Notes: generated by a model from the letters alone, not told the origin. A stretch of 64,000 bases of DNA from JAFAGX01 sp035622175 (GCA_035622175.1 DASPVV010000121.1:19706-83705), one strand, 5' to 3'; positions 35,289 to 45,343 are shown, counted from the first letter of the stretch. A program made the numbers and translations.

Positions 35289-38200
35289 ATGTTGAGAAAA
35301 TTGTTTGCTGTGGTTTTGCTTTCCCTTGTAGTTTTGATTCCAGCCGTCGTTAACTCGCAAACCTCCACATCGGGCGCAATCGTGGGCATCGTGAAAGACC
35401 CGAGCGGTGCAGTCGTACGCGGTGCGTCGGTCAATCTGGTCGAGCCGAGCACCAATGCAACCCAAAATACGAAGACTGACTCTGGCGGGCGCTATGTTTT
35501 CTCTTCGGTCGCACCCGGTATCTATACGTTGTCGTTCACGGCCAGCGGATTCCGCAAAACGACCATCTACAGCCTTGAGGTCCAGGTAAACAAGTCAGCC
35601 ACTGTCGATCAAACGATGGAGGTCGGGGCCACAACGGAAGTGGTCGAGGTCACGGCTGCAACCATGACCGAACTGCAGACCCAGGATGCGAGCGTTGGCG
35701 AGGTGTTAACCGGCACGGAGTTGAACCGTCTACCGGTACAGGGCAGAAGCGCTACGCAGCTGATTTTCTACCAGCCCACGGTAGCTCCGGACACAGGGGG
35801 GGGCGACACCACCGGTGGACAGATCGCCGGGGCTCGGAGCGAACAGATCACCTTCACCATTGATGGAGGCGACGCCACCAGCGATCTGGAAGGGTCGAAC
35901 AACTATGCTTCGCCCGACCAGGAGCCGACCGCGATTTCCCCCGTGGTCCCGATACCGCAGGATGCGGTTTCGGAATTCCGGGTGGCGACCAACAATGCGA
36001 ACTCCACGTTCGGTTCGTCTTCCGGCGGCCAAGTCGCAATTCTCACCAAGTCGGGCACCAACGCCTTTCATGGCAGTCTTTATGAATACTATGGCGGCGA
36101 TGGGCTGAATGCCAACGGCTGGACAAACAATCACTACGATATTACGAAACCCCCTTCGGTTGACAATCGCTTCGGAGGCGGGCTGGGCGGACCAATTATC
36201 AAGGACAAGCTCTTCTTCTATGGTTTCTACGAAGGGCGACGTTTTCACGACCAAACCACCATCGACCGAATCGTGCCCACGACTGCGCTCAGAGACGGCA
36301 TCATCCAGTTCAATGGTGTGTCGTACAACTTCAACCCTGCCAACGGCGCCCTGGCCGCCGATTGCGGAACAAACGGTGCAACGCCCTGCGACCCCCGCGG
36401 TATAGGGATCAGCAAGGTGGTCCAAGCCCAGATGAACCTTCTCCCATGCCCGAGCGGTCCACCACTCTGTGGAAACAACCCAGCTGAAGGGGATGGCGTC
36501 AACACGGTGGGTTACGACGAGCCAGCAGCGACTCCCGTCAGCACCAACGTGGGCAAACTCAAGTTGAATTATGTGATCAACGACAAGTGGTCTAGCTTCG
36601 TGACTTGGCAGTATTCGAGCACAGCCCGCACCGGCACCGAGCAGATCTCTCTGCTCGGTAGTAAGCCCGTGGCGGTGAGCGGAGACCCTTACTTTGCCAA
36701 TTTCTACACCTTTCAGATAGAAGGTCAACTCAGCCCGACTTTTCTCGCGGTCACCCACGGGTCCTTCCTGAAGAACTGGTGGGGCTGGTCGCGTGTGTCT
36801 CCGTACCCATTCGTTGCTGGGAGCGACTACGCGATGCAAATCGCGGGTGAAGACCAGGGAGAAAATGCTGACTTCACTGCCAGCCCGCCTAAGCTGTTTG
36901 CCGATCCCATTAATATCAACACGCAGCAAGCCAGGGCCAGAGTTTGGGATGGCCACGACTGGTACATTGCCCAGGACTTTACCAAGATCGTCGGTGCCCA
37001 TCAGTTTCAGTTTGGCGCGGATGGGCGAACTTGGCACGACTACCACCTGCGTACTGATCAGGTGCTTGGTGGGCTAACCACGGGCCCGATCACGTACGTG
37101 GGATCCTCGAACCTGAGCCAGAATTCCTTTGTCACCATTGGCGCTGCGAATACACCACCTAGTATTACCGCTGCCCAATCTACTTACTGGGATGGTTACT
37201 ATGCCTCCATTCTCGGCATGGTCGATCACTCGGCCCAAGTGGAAACGCGCAATGGGGCGTTCCAGCCGAATCCATTAGGCACACCTACGATCGCCCACGA
37301 CAGCATGTCATCGCTTTACACGTATTTTCAGGATGTGTGGAAGGCCCGCAAGGACCTGACCATCACCGCCGGATTGAACTGGGATGTCGACTTTGCGCCT
37401 AGTTTCCAGGGAGGTTTGGCAGCGGTTATGACTTACGCTGACTCTAATGTCCCGGTCAACATGTACCAGTTCCTCAGGAGCCGCGCTTCCGCATTGGAGT
37501 CAGGACAGAACTATAACCCGCTGCTTGGAGTTACTCCGATCAACTCCCTGCAGTATCCGTTTACCGGCAAGATGCGCCAGACAGTGTGGAAGGACGTGGG
37601 ACCTCGAGTCGCAGCCGCCTGGCAGGTTCCCTTCGAAAACAAGGTCTTTGGCAACCACCAAACTGTGATCCGCGGCGGTTATTCGCTGGTCTGGGATCGT
37701 ACCAGCGCCGTGACCAGCGTGCTGGGTGGTTTGCTGGCGGGCGGGTTAGCCGATATTGATACCTGTGGTGGGCCGACGTTCAACGGAAGCGGTACAGCGG
37801 TGTGTTCGGGACTGCCGACCAGTCCGGCTAATGCTTTCCGCATTGGGCCCGATGGAGCCAGCGTTCCCCTTCCAACGCCAACCGCCGACCCAATCCCACT
37901 CGTCCCCTCTCTTTCGAGCTTGAGCCGCTCTTTTGGGACGGATGCATACTTTACACCGGGTTACGCCCACGCCTTTGACTTCACGGTTCAGCGGGCGCTA
38001 GCACACAACCTCTTCTTGGAATTCGGCTATATAGGCCGCTTGAGCCGCAATCTGTCGCAAGATGAGCAAATCAATGCGCCGGACTTAAGGCAGAAGGAGC
38101 CTATCAGCGGGCAAACCTACGCGCAAGCGATGGACGCCCTTGATAAGGCGTTTATTGCCGGTGCGCCAACCGTGGCCAATCAACCATTCTTCCAGAATCT

Positions 38201-39179
38201 GGGAAATGCGGCTGCGTGCGAGGCCAATTTTGGCACGAATTGCACGGGTGCAGCCTATGCTCTCATGCCCGCTGTCGGTGTGGGCGATCTCGGATTCCTC
38301 GACTATGTGATGAACCTTTATCAACTGTACACGGTGCCGACCAGCAACAATCAGATCTTCGAAAATGGGCAAAAAACCGACCATGGGTTTTCCGATTACA
38401 GCGCCGGGATCGTGACCCTGCGTAAAGCGATGTCGCATGGCCTTCAGTTCCAGGCTAACTACACCTGGAGCCACGCCATCGGTAATCAAGGGACGAACCA
38501 GCAGTACATCTACTCGAGCAACGATCCTTACAACTACCGTCTCGACAGATCATCCGAGGGCTTTGATCACCGGCACGTCGTAAGCGCGCTCTGGTACTAC
38601 GAATTGCCCATGGGCAAGGGAAAGCTGCTCAACACGGGCAGCGGCGTGCTTGACCGGATCATTGGCGGGTGGAGCACTTCCGGGATATTCACCTATTACA
38701 CGGGTGAACCGAGTTGCCCTATTAACTCTGATGGCAACTTTGGCTCGTTCTTCGCAACCGCCTGTGCCATTCCGGGCGCAGCAGGCATCCCCGACATGAG
38801 CAAGAATTACAACGTAACGGGAGCAATGGGCATCGGCACCACCGGTACCATCAATTCCTTTGCTAACCCAGCCGCAGTCTATAACAGCCTGTCCTATGCA
38901 ACCTTCACCGGTGTCAGACATATTCCTTACGACGACCTGTACAGTTACCCGTATTGGAATTTTGACCTTTCTCTCGCCAAGAAGATTGCCATCACGGAGA
39001 GAGTAGGGATGAGTTTGAGTGCCGACGCTTTCAACATCTTCAACCACACGACGTTCAATGCTCCATCGCTGGACCTGCAAAACCCCACTGCGTTCGGCGT
39101 GATCACCAGCCAGTACGCGCCTGGTGTTTCCCCGACTGGCGCTCGCATTCTACAGCTAGGTTTGCGCATGGACTTCTAA
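35289..39179 (+). CDS. Oar-like TonB-dependent outer membrane receptor
   Basis: The protein has 1296 residues. Signal peptide: about 1-23 (LRKLFAVVLLSLVVLIPAVV). A carboxypeptidase-regulatory-like beta domain follows (about 28-115), with GAIVGIVKDPSGAVVRGASV and GGRYVFSSVAPGIYTLSF. The plug domain is about 120-235 and a large beta-barrel extends to the terminal aromatic residue of LQLGLRMDF, the usual outer-membrane assembly signal. Such 1000-1300 residue receptors are greatly expanded in Acidobacteriota and probably take up oligosaccharides or peptides; the ligand is unknown. AGGAGGG lies seven bases before the ATG. The gene is monocistronic, ending in a terminator at 39201-39233. Confidence 0.92.
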   Translation: MLRKLFAVVLLSLVVLIPAVVNSQTSTSGAIVGIVKDPSGAVVRGASVNLVEPSTNATQNTKTDSGGRYVFSSVAPGIYTLSFTASGFRKTTIYSLEVQVNKSATVDQTMEVGATTEVVEVTAATMTELQTQDASVGEVLTGTELNRLPVQGRSATQLIFYQPTVAPDTGGGDTTGGQIAGARSEQITFTIDGGDATSDLEGSNNYASPDQEPTAISPVVPIPQDAVSEFRVATNNANSTFGSSSGGQVAILTKSGTNAFHGSLYEYYGGDGLNANGWTNNHYDITKPPSVDNRFGGGLGGPIIKDKLFFYGFYEGRRFHDQTTIDRIVPTTALRDGIIQFNGVSYNFNPANGALAADCGTNGATPCDPRGIGISKVVQAQMNLLPCPSGPPLCGNNPAEGDGVNTVGYDEPAATPVSTNVGKLKLNYVINDKWSSFVTWQYSSTARTGTEQISLLGSKPVAVSGDPYFANFYTFQIEGQLSPTFLAVTHGSFLKNWWGWSRVSPYPFVAGSDYAMQIAGEDQGENADFTASPPKLFADPININTQQARARVWDGHDWYIAQDFTKIVGAHQFQFGADGRTWHDYHLRTDQVLGGLTTGPITYVGSSNLSQNSFVTIGAANTPPSITAAQSTYWDGYYASILGMVDHSAQVETRNGAFQPNPLGTPTIAHDSMSSLYTYFQDVWKARKDLTITAGLNWDVDFAPSFQGGLAAVMTYADSNVPVNMYQFLRSRASALESGQNYNPLLGVTPINSLQYPFTGKMRQTVWKDVGPRVAAAWQVPFENKVFGNHQTVIRGGYSLVWDRTSAVTSVLGGLLAGGLADIDTCGGPTFNGSGTAVCSGLPTSPANAFRIGPDGASVPLPTPTADPIPLVPSLSSLSRSFGTDAYFTPGYAHAFDFTVQRALAHNLFLEFGYIGRLSRNLSQDEQINAPDLRQKEPISGQTYAQAMDALDKAFIAGAPTVANQPFFQNLGNAAACEANFGTNCTGAAYALMPAVGVGDLGFLDYVMNLYQLYTVPTSNNQIFENGQKTDHGFSDYSAGIVTLRKAMSHGLQFQANYTWSHAIGNQGTNQQYIYSSNDPYNYRLDRSSEGFDHRHVVSALWYYELPMGKGKLLNTGSGVLDRIIGGWSTSGIFTYYTGEPSCPINSDGNFGSFFATACAIPGAAGIPDMSKNYNVTGAMGIGTTGTINSFANPAAVYNSLSYATFTGVRHIPYDDLYSYPYWNFDLSLAKKIAITERVGMSLSADAFNIFNHTTFNAPSLDLQNPTAFGVITSQYAPGVSPTGARILQLGLRMDF

Positions 39180-39200
39180 CCGCAGCTGCGAATTCAAATG

Positions 39201-39233
39201 AGGGAGATCCCGAAGGGGTCTCCCTTATTTTTT
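39201..39233 (+). terminator. Rho-independent terminator of the TonB receptor gene
   Basis: AGGGAGA and TCTCCCT pair with a short inner stem around GAAG (39201-39225), followed by TTATTTTTT. It lies about 20 bases past the receptor stop codon. Confidence 0.85.
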
Positions 39234-39449
39234 GTCCGGTCATGGGCGCTTTCGCAGCCCCCGGCGGCTTGAAATCTCCCAGCTCCTTCGCACGCACGAC
39301 TGATCGCCGTTGCCCGCCAGGTTTGCCGGGGGCTGCTGCAAGATGCGGTGTAAGTGGCAAACACTCCGGCCGCGCAATGCATTGCAACCACGCTGCATAC
39401 CTGACGTGTTCCGCGACTGGCAGCGCATCCGCTTCAGAAAATTGACGAG

Positions 39450-39752
39450 ATGCTCGACGACCTTCATGACTTGAAGCAGCGAGCGTCAGAACTCGAAGAT
39501 GAAAACCGCGAACTCCGCGAGCAACTCCGGTTCAAGAGTGACGACTACGGATTTCATCATCCGTTCTATTACAAGAAGGCAAGACCTGAACAGCCACTTT
39601 GCCCGAAGTGCTTTGCTAGCGGTGTTGCCGCGCCGATGGGCGCAACCAGGTCAAAATCTTCCGCCCAGATTGGAAGGAGGGCGCACGTTCGTCATTTTGC
39701 CAATGCCTTGTTTGTGGCCAGAATATTAAGGTGGCACCACTCACGCGATAGC
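39450..39752 (+). pseudogene. small zinc-ribbon protein with coiled-coil start, frameshifted
   Basis: The first frame from ATG 39450 encodes a charged coiled-coil start (KQRASELEDENRELREQL), then HHPFYYKK and PLCPKCFASGVAAPM, half of a zinc site. After GGG at 39638-39640 coding character moves to another frame, which reads GRNQVKIFRPDWKEGA and then FCQCLVCGQNIKV, supplying the second Cys pair, and stops at 39750-39752. Restoring one G in that run joins the two into a protein of about 100 residues with a complete four-Cys zinc ribbon. It is a recent frameshift or a base-calling error. The function of this family is not known to me. Confidence 0.6.
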
Positions 39753-40299
39753 AGCCCGCGCCGCTCGCTCAATATCTCGCTCAAAAACCCCTGCTACGGG
39801 GGATTTTGAGTTCAATGGCGAATGTTTCGCCAATTGACCAGTGGAGCGTGAGAATTAGATTACCAACGACTGAAGATTCAAGAGCTAACGGCGACTGCCA
39901 GGAAAGCTAGCCGTCATTGGGTCTGATGAAGGCAATTCCCCCAGGTTAGTTCGTTCGACTGCCCAGATGTTGACGCGAGCACTTCGCAAGCTCGACTACG
40001 AGGTCACCATTACACCCATAAACCAAGTTGCCGCCACAAGAGGTATCCAAATCTAGGGGAGGGTCGACGGGTGTAATCGGAATGACGCCAGCCACCCAGC
40101 ACTGTTAGAAGTGACAGTTGCAGAAAATGAAGCACTGGCCTTATGTTGTTGGCGTTTGTTTGCGCGTTAAGCACACACGTAACAACCACCACAAAACCTC
40201 TTCGACGGAAAGCTTTCCACACTGTACTGCGCGCTCAGGCGCACTCAGCGGCACCGCATTGGCCGCAGAAGTAAAGTGTTCGCACGAGGAGAGGATAGG
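39753..40299. other. accessory intergenic region with a possible gene scrap
   Basis: No complete gene. One plus-strand stretch, 39895-40056, is open for 53 codons without ATG and has a coding-like composition (KLAVIGSDEGNSPRLV, LTRALRKLDYEVTIT), ending in TAG. It may be a fragment of an unidentified protein. Nothing else is supported. Confidence 0.25.
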
Positions 40300-40353
40300 A
40301 TGAAAAGACTGATCGTAACGGCGTTCGTGTTGGTGGGTGCACGGTTGCTGTGA
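40300..40353 (+). CDS. 17-residue ORF resembling a truncated signal peptide
   Basis: The ATG at 40300 is preceded by a strong purine-rich site (GAGGAGAGG, 40287-40295). It encodes MKRLIVTAFVLVGARLL, then TGA. This is the start of a typical secretory signal. Either a frameshift truncated a small exported protein, or it is a short leader upstream of the SYLF gene (about 75 bases on). Confidence 0.3.
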   Translation: MKRLIVTAFVLVGARLL

Positions 40354-40428
40354 GTCCCCAGCCTGTTTTGCGAAGCAGCATTGTCCGCGAGAAATCCGTT
40401 GCGCCGCAATCAACATTTGGAGGATCTT

Positions 40429-40995
40429 ATGCAGAAAATTAAAGCTGGAACGATGATGATCGTGGGGGTCGTGTTCCTGCTCCCAGTGGCAGTAAACGCT
40501 GAGAGTAAGGAAGAGCAGCAGAAGAAAATCCTAGAGATGGCGCAACAAAGTCTACAGCAACTCTACGAGAAACAACCCGCAGCAAGAGCCGCTGTCAAAA
40601 ATGCAGCGGGGTACGCGGTGTTCAGTGACTTCGGTGTGAAGATTTTCTTTGCGGGTTCCGGTGATGGAAACGGCGTCGCAGTGAACAATAAGACGAGCCA
40701 GCAAACCTTTATGAAGATGGTTGAGCTGCAGGCCGGACTCGGCTTCGGAATAAAGAAGTTCCGGAATATCTTCGTGTTTGACACCGAGAAGGCGCTGAAC
40801 TCGTTTGTCAACTCAGGCTGGCAATTTGGTGGCCAAGCCACGGCAGCGGCTAAGACAGCCACCAGCGGCAGCGCGATGGCAGGTGCGGCGCAGGTCGACG
40901 ATGGAGTTTGGTTGTACCAGATAACGGAGAAAGGCCTTGAGGCGTCCATCACTGCCACAGGTGCTAAGTACTACAAGAATGATTCGCTGAATTGA
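40429..40995 (+). CDS. exported SYLF (YSC84/Ysc84-like) domain protein
   Basis: The protein has 188 residues. A signal peptide of about 22 residues (KAGTMMIVGVVFLLPVAVNA) precedes a SYLF domain, seen in AARAAVKNAAGYAVFSDFGVK and GLGFGIKKFRNIFVFDTEKA. SYLF domains bind lipids or membranes; bacterial exported members are of unknown role. The ATG at 40429 has GGAGG six bases upstream, which decides the start over the longer open frame from 40381. It belongs to a local group of stress- or envelope-associated genes. Confidence 0.8.
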   Translation: MQKIKAGTMMIVGVVFLLPVAVNAESKEEQQKKILEMAQQSLQQLYEKQPAARAAVKNAAGYAVFSDFGVKIFFAGSGDGNGVAVNNKTSQQTFMKMVELQAGLGFGIKKFRNIFVFDTEKALNSFVNSGWQFGGQATAAAKTATSGSAMAGAAQVDDGVWLYQITEKGLEASITATGAKYYKNDSLN

Positions 40996-41299
40996 TGCTT
41001 GCGAATGCCCTACAGCGAATTTGCGAATCTTTGGCGCGCCATCACTTGTCGAACGGGACAAGACTTCCGCGGTCCGTGGAGCGCCCCGCCATGTTTGGGT
41101 TGAAAAGGCGGCTGGCGCCGAGCTGTTGCTCCGGTAGCTGAATGGGTTGCTCAGGGTCTGTGGAATTGAACGAGAGCATCTAACGCGAATGTGTCTGTTC
41201 CCCGCGTCTAACGCAACGCCGCAGACGTGAAGGCAGAGGAAAACGAATTTGTGATGCCCGCCAATCCACATAGAGTCGGTCTGAAACTCGGAGGAAAAA
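40996..41299. other. 304-base intergenic region
   Basis: Nothing recognised apart from the ribosome site (TCGGAGGAAAAA) directly before the next gene. No terminator or clear promoter was seen. Confidence 0.35.
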
Positions 41300-41848
41300 A
41301 TGGCCAATATCGATCGCAAAGAGAATTCGGTTGTCGCAGTCTACGCAGAGCATTCCGCTGCCGAGAATGCAATCAATCTACTCAAGAAGAGTGATTTCAA
41401 CATTAAGAAGCTTGCGATTGTGGGTCAGGCCTACCACACTGAAGATCAGGTTGCCGGCTACTATACGACCGGTGACCGTATGAAACATTGGGGAAAGATG
41501 GGTGCATTCTGGGGTGGACTGTGGGGCCTGCTCTTAGGATCAGCCTTCTTCATCATACCCGGCATCGGCCCGGTCATCGTGGCGGGTTCCGCGGTGGCCT
41601 GGATTGTGGGTGCCCTTGAAAGTGCTGTGGTGATCGGCGGTCTAAGCGCGTTAGGGGCAGGTCTATACAGTATGGGGATCCCCAAGGACAGTGTCTTGAA
41701 GTACGAAAAGACGATCAAAGCAGGCAAGTACGTACTCATTGCGCATGGAACACCTGAAGAAGTGGAGTCGGCCCGCCGCATTCTTGCTAACACTGGAGTG
41801 GAGGAGATAAACGTTCACCAGCCTGAGCAACCTGCGGCAGCAGCATAA
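41300..41848 (+). CDS. DUF1269-like stress membrane protein
   Basis: The protein has 182 residues. The N-terminal soluble part (VVAVYAEHSAAENAINLLKK) resembles general-stress 17M-type domains. The centre has a glycine-rich double membrane segment (about 68-125: GAFWGGLWGLLLGSAFFIIP and VIGGLSALGAGLYSMG). The C-terminal part has YEKTIKAGKYVLIAHGTPEE. Members are induced by cold, salt or other stress; no biochemical role is known. GGAGG lies a few bases before the ATG. A decayed partial paralogue lies at about 57545-57690. Confidence 0.75.
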   Translation: MANIDRKENSVVAVYAEHSAAENAINLLKKSDFNIKKLAIVGQAYHTEDQVAGYYTTGDRMKHWGKMGAFWGGLWGLLLGSAFFIIPGIGPVIVAGSAVAWIVGALESAVVIGGLSALGAGLYSMGIPKDSVLKYEKTIKAGKYVLIAHGTPEEVESARRILANTGVEEINVHQPEQPAAAA

Positions 41849-42125
41849 GCCGAGTTTGGACTTCGAAGTTGCGGACGACTTGTCACGACTGACAACGGAT
41901 GACTCCGTAATCCTGGCTAAGTCTGCGTACTTCCGAGCTTTTGGAAGGCCCACTGCGTCACCGTGAACGTCTAAGGACCAAATGCAACGCATAAGGGGAA
42001 GTTCATGCCGTTCATCGGGACGTCGCAGGGAATCCGACAGTTGCATAGCAGGCTTTCGCTTCGTGGAGACTTCCGCTAAGAGAGGAAAGCGACATCAGGG
42101 GGTGCGAACCTAAAGGAAATGTGCC

Positions 42126-42743
42126 GTGAAAAAACCGCGACAGTTGGTGCTACAGATCGTACGGAGCCTGGTTGCGGCCCTATTGTTCTCCACCGGAACG
42201 CAAGCGCAATCCCCGCAAGGAGTCCCCGCTTATAAGATCACGCCGGTGATGAGCAAGATCACGTTCAACGTGAAGGCTTCAATCCCCATCGCGGGAACCT
42301 TCGAGAAGTGGGATGCTACGTTGGCTTTTACCTCGGCTGATGCTTCGACTGGTTCTCTCGACATCCATATCCAAGCGGACAGCGTGCATACGGGCAGTAA
42401 GCATAAGGACGACAGGCTGAAGGGAGACGATTGCTTCGATGTAAAGAGGTATCCTTACATAACGTTTCAATCGTCAAAAGTGACACAGACAGGTCCACAT
42501 ACTTTCGATGTCCCCGGGACGTTTACCGTTCGTGGCGTCTCGAAAGCCGAGGCGCTGACCTTCACTGCTGACCGAGACGGAGCAGGCACAGGCGAGATCG
42601 AAGGGACATTGTGGTTCGATCGCAGGGACTTCGGGTTAGGGGGCAGCATTCCGTTCGTAAAAATTGCCGACCGTGTCGAACTCACTATCGACTTTAAGGC
42701 AACCCGCGTCAGTGGACCTCCTCTGCTCTTTAAGCAGTACTGA
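42126..42743 (+). CDS. YceI-family periplasmic lipocalin-like protein
   Basis: The 205 residues carry a signal peptide (about 1-28, ending TGTQAQS). A YceI-type beta-barrel follows that binds isoprenoid lipids in known members: YKITPVMSKITFNVKAS, GSLDIHIQADSVHTG, DDRLKGDDCFDVKRYPYITF and GTLWFDRRDFGLG. The start is GTG with AAGGAA about nine bases before. The role is likely lipid or quinone binding in the periplasm. Confidence 0.85.
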   Translation: MKKPRQLVLQIVRSLVAALLFSTGTQAQSPQGVPAYKITPVMSKITFNVKASIPIAGTFEKWDATLAFTSADASTGSLDIHIQADSVHTGSKHKDDRLKGDDCFDVKRYPYITFQSSKVTQTGPHTFDVPGTFTVRGVSKAEALTFTADRDGAGTGEIEGTLWFDRRDFGLGGSIPFVKIADRVELTIDFKATRVSGPPLLFKQY

Positions 42744-42910
42744 AAGCTGTTTGCTAAGAGCGATCGTAGGCCGTCTCCCCACGCGGGCACGTGAAAACGT
42801 CACAAGGCAGGAATTTCATGGAGCAAAAACGCCAGATCGTCGCGCTAAATCCCGAGACACTGTTGTAAGCAGGCGATTTCGCTCTCAAAACCCTTGCGCC
42901 GGTGAGCGAA

Positions 42911-43027
42911 ATGGCGATCACAATAGGAATCCAAGCGGCGCCGTTGCTGGTATTGGCACCCGCGAAACGATTGGTCAAACTGACGCACTATAGCGATTAC
43001 ATAAGCAAAGAGAAATACAGCGAGTAG
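42911..43027 (+). CDS. possible 38-residue small protein
   Basis: From ATG 42911 (GGTGAG four bases upstream) the frame encodes MAITIGIQAAPLLVLAPAKR, then a basic and aromatic tail (LVKLTHYSDYISKEKYSE), and TAG. The composition looks coding, with a hydrophobic start and a soluble end, but no family is recognised and the 160 bases before it hold nothing certain. Confidence 0.25.
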   Translation: MAITIGIQAAPLLVLAPAKRLVKLTHYSDYISKEKYSE

Positions 43028-43538
43028 GTACTAAGCCAAATTAATGATGCATTGGCGTAACTGTGAGTACATGCGTATGATTCTTACCTCCGACACGCAC
43101 CGGTACGCGACACCACAGGATACATCCCCCCTCTGGACGGCTAAAATGTTCCCGTGTCCGGCTCAAGGCGGCTGGCCGCAAACTTTTTTGGGGTCTTACT
43201 TTTTCCCTGTTCGTGGTTCCTTTATAAAGTAGGGAAAATTTTCGGTCCTGTGAGGCGTCGAACTTCGATTCTTTTGATGTTGTACCCACGTCAGAATCTT
43301 AACTTCCCCCTGCTGCCCACCAAGGACTGATTTGTCCGGAAAGGCAACTTCGGAGTTGTTAGCAGATGAAACTAAGGTGACCTTTCCCCTGATTACCGGC
43401 ACAAGTCGATGGGTCTACCGTTACCACCGTGAGTTTCACAAGTACCGTTACAAATCGGCCATTGTCACACCGCTTCGAACCCGGTAGTGTAGACGATCGA
43501 AGCCCGTCAATAGAGTTAGAGTTTATGCGAGGAGACCA
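43028..43538. other. 511-base intergenic region with an inverted repeat
   Basis: An eight-base perfect inverted repeat (TTTTCCCT at 43201-43208, AGGGAAAA at 43231-43238) is the only structure seen; it could be an operator or chance. A ribosome site (GAGGAG) lies just before the next gene. Confidence 0.3.
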
Positions 43539-43973
43539 ATGAAAAAATTAGCAATATTGCTCTTTCCCTTATTGCTGCTCGTTGCCCCGGCATTCGCGGC
43601 TAACGATGCCAGCTTAAATGGAACTTATGCGTTCTTTGTCCAAGGAACAAGGAGTGCAATCGCCGAGGTCACGGCAACCGACACCGTGGACGTTCCCTCG
43701 GAAGAAACCCTTGCCGTTGGCACAATCGAGTTCAACGGTGCTGGCACTGCGACCTTTCTCTCGGTCATGGGATACAACCTGAGCGCAAGCGGACCCAAGG
43801 CCGGTTCTACGTTCTCGTATTCAGTGTCCGGTAACACAGCAACGATGACTGTCAACGGTGCTACCGTGTCGATGTCTTTGGGTTCATACAACAGCAGCGG
43901 TGTCGCTTCTGTTGTGATCATCCTGGTGTCGGACTCCGATCAACCGTTGGGGGGAATAGCTACCCTCGAGTAA
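43539..43973 (+). CDS. small secreted protein of unknown function
   Basis: The 144 residues carry a clear signal peptide (KKLAILLFPLLLLVAPAFA, cleavage after AFA). A beta-rich domain begins NDASLNGTYAFFVQGTRSA and has repeated short strands (FSYSVSGNTATMTVNGA). Short exported proteins starting with LNGTYAF-like segments are frequent in Acidobacteriota. No catalytic motif or cysteine is present. GAGGAG precedes the ATG. Confidence 0.65.
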   Translation: MKKLAILLFPLLLLVAPAFAANDASLNGTYAFFVQGTRSAIAEVTATDTVDVPSEETLAVGTIEFNGAGTATFLSVMGYNLSASGPKAGSTFSYSVSGNTATMTVNGATVSMSLGSYNSSGVASVVIILVSDSDQPLGGIATLE

Positions 43974-44117
43974 AGGTCGAAAGGGCGTCTGGTCGTGAGG
44001 ATTTTTCAAGCACCTCGGCAGCCCCTGCGCTCATAGCCATGAAGAGCCCCCGAACTTGCTCTGCAAAGCATCGCTGCCGCCTCAGAAAGGAGCGGGTGGC
44101 AGCAAACCCTGGCCCCG

Positions 44118-45343
44118 CTACCTTTCTTCCTTGCCGTTGGCCGCTGCCAGTTGCTTGATGCCAGCTTTGAACGCCTCGCTCGTAATCTGCTTCTTGTAGA
44201 CATCCAGCGTTGTCTTCATGCTGCGGTGTCGGAGTAGCTGTTGCGGCCACGGCATAGTTTCCACCCGTCGCTTCGATGGCCGCTGTGCAGGCCCCTCTAC
44301 GACCGCCGTACACTCCCTTCCACTCCAGCCCGGCCTTGACTACAGCGGGCTTGATTTTGCGGCCAACAATATTCCCAAGGTCATGCAAATGCCCGCCCGT
44401 GTCGTTAGGGAATACCCATTCTGACGATGTGCGCTGTGGGCATTGCCGCCATAATTCCAACGGTATGATGACCCGCTGGTCCACAAGCGGAATGTCAACA
44501 ATGGACTCTCTCGTTTTCAGCGTACCGCATACGCCGCGAACCACGGCCCTGCGAATGCTGAGGCATTCAGGACCAAAGTCAGGCCAGTGCAGGCCAACAA
44601 TCTCACTCGGTCTGAGACCAAGGAAACAAGACAGCGCCATGATGAGTTGGGAGTCGGGATGCTCCTTTAAGGCGCTAATGATGTTCTCGGCCTCCTCAAG
44701 CGTGTAATGCTTCGTGGGGTTGGACTCTACGGCATCCCTCGGTATCAGAACATCGTGCCAAGGGTTTACCTCAAGCAATTCTTCCTCAACCGCCAACTTG
44801 AAAATCGAGCAGCCCAAAGCCTTGATGTGCTTCAGGGTGGTTTTGCATTGGCGGTTGCTGAAACTACGAAGGAAACGAGTGCCCATCCGTGGCGTGTAAG
44901 CCCTAAAAGCGTGATGTCGCCAAAATGATTCTTTAGGTGTTGATTCCAGATTTGTTTACTGCTGCGAATGGTAGACGGCTTCATGCGGGGCAGCCCGCCT
45001 TTTGCGTCTATCGGCTTGGTGAAGTGGGCTAGATAGCGGTTCCAGAACTCAGCGACTGGAATGTCCTGTCGAACCCGCCCGGGGTTTGGCTCATTGACGT
45101 TGACAGCCTGTATCAATTTGCTCCGCAATGCGTCCAGGTCTTGGGGTGCGATGATCTTGCGATTCTTGACCCGATGCCGATGTTCCCCCTGCTCGGCCTC
45201 AGCGGATGATGCTCTTGACCATTCGCCGTGCAGAGACGTACGGTCTTGTGAATACGCTGAAAGCTTCCATCCTTCAATTCGGGTATGCGATACTTCAGAT
45301 ACCATGTGCCGTCGTGCAAGTAAATCGAGTCTTGTTGCGCCAT
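44118..45343 (-). pseudogene. tyrosine recombinase (integrase) 1, multiple frameshifts
   Basis: Pieces of one integrase run in order on the minus strand but in different frames. ATG 45343 (after GGGGAGG) starts with GTWYLKYRIPEL; a second frame has LRSKLIQAVNVNEP and HFGDITLLG; a third has MGTRFLRSFSNRQCKTTLKH and GLRPSEIVGLHW (first catalytic Arg) and GGRRGACTAAIEATGGNYA (second Arg). A last frame has LLRHRSMKTTLDVYKKQ (His and the nucleophile Tyr), ending at 44118-44120. At least three frameshifts are needed, so it is inactive. It starts 75 bases from the 5' end of the tRNA-Met gene, the expected neighbour of an integration site. Confidence 0.82.

Noticed and set aside
43201..43238. Inverted repeat considered as a terminator or operator
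   Set aside because: No T tract follows on either strand and no gene begins or ends close by, so it is listed only as part of the intergenic description.
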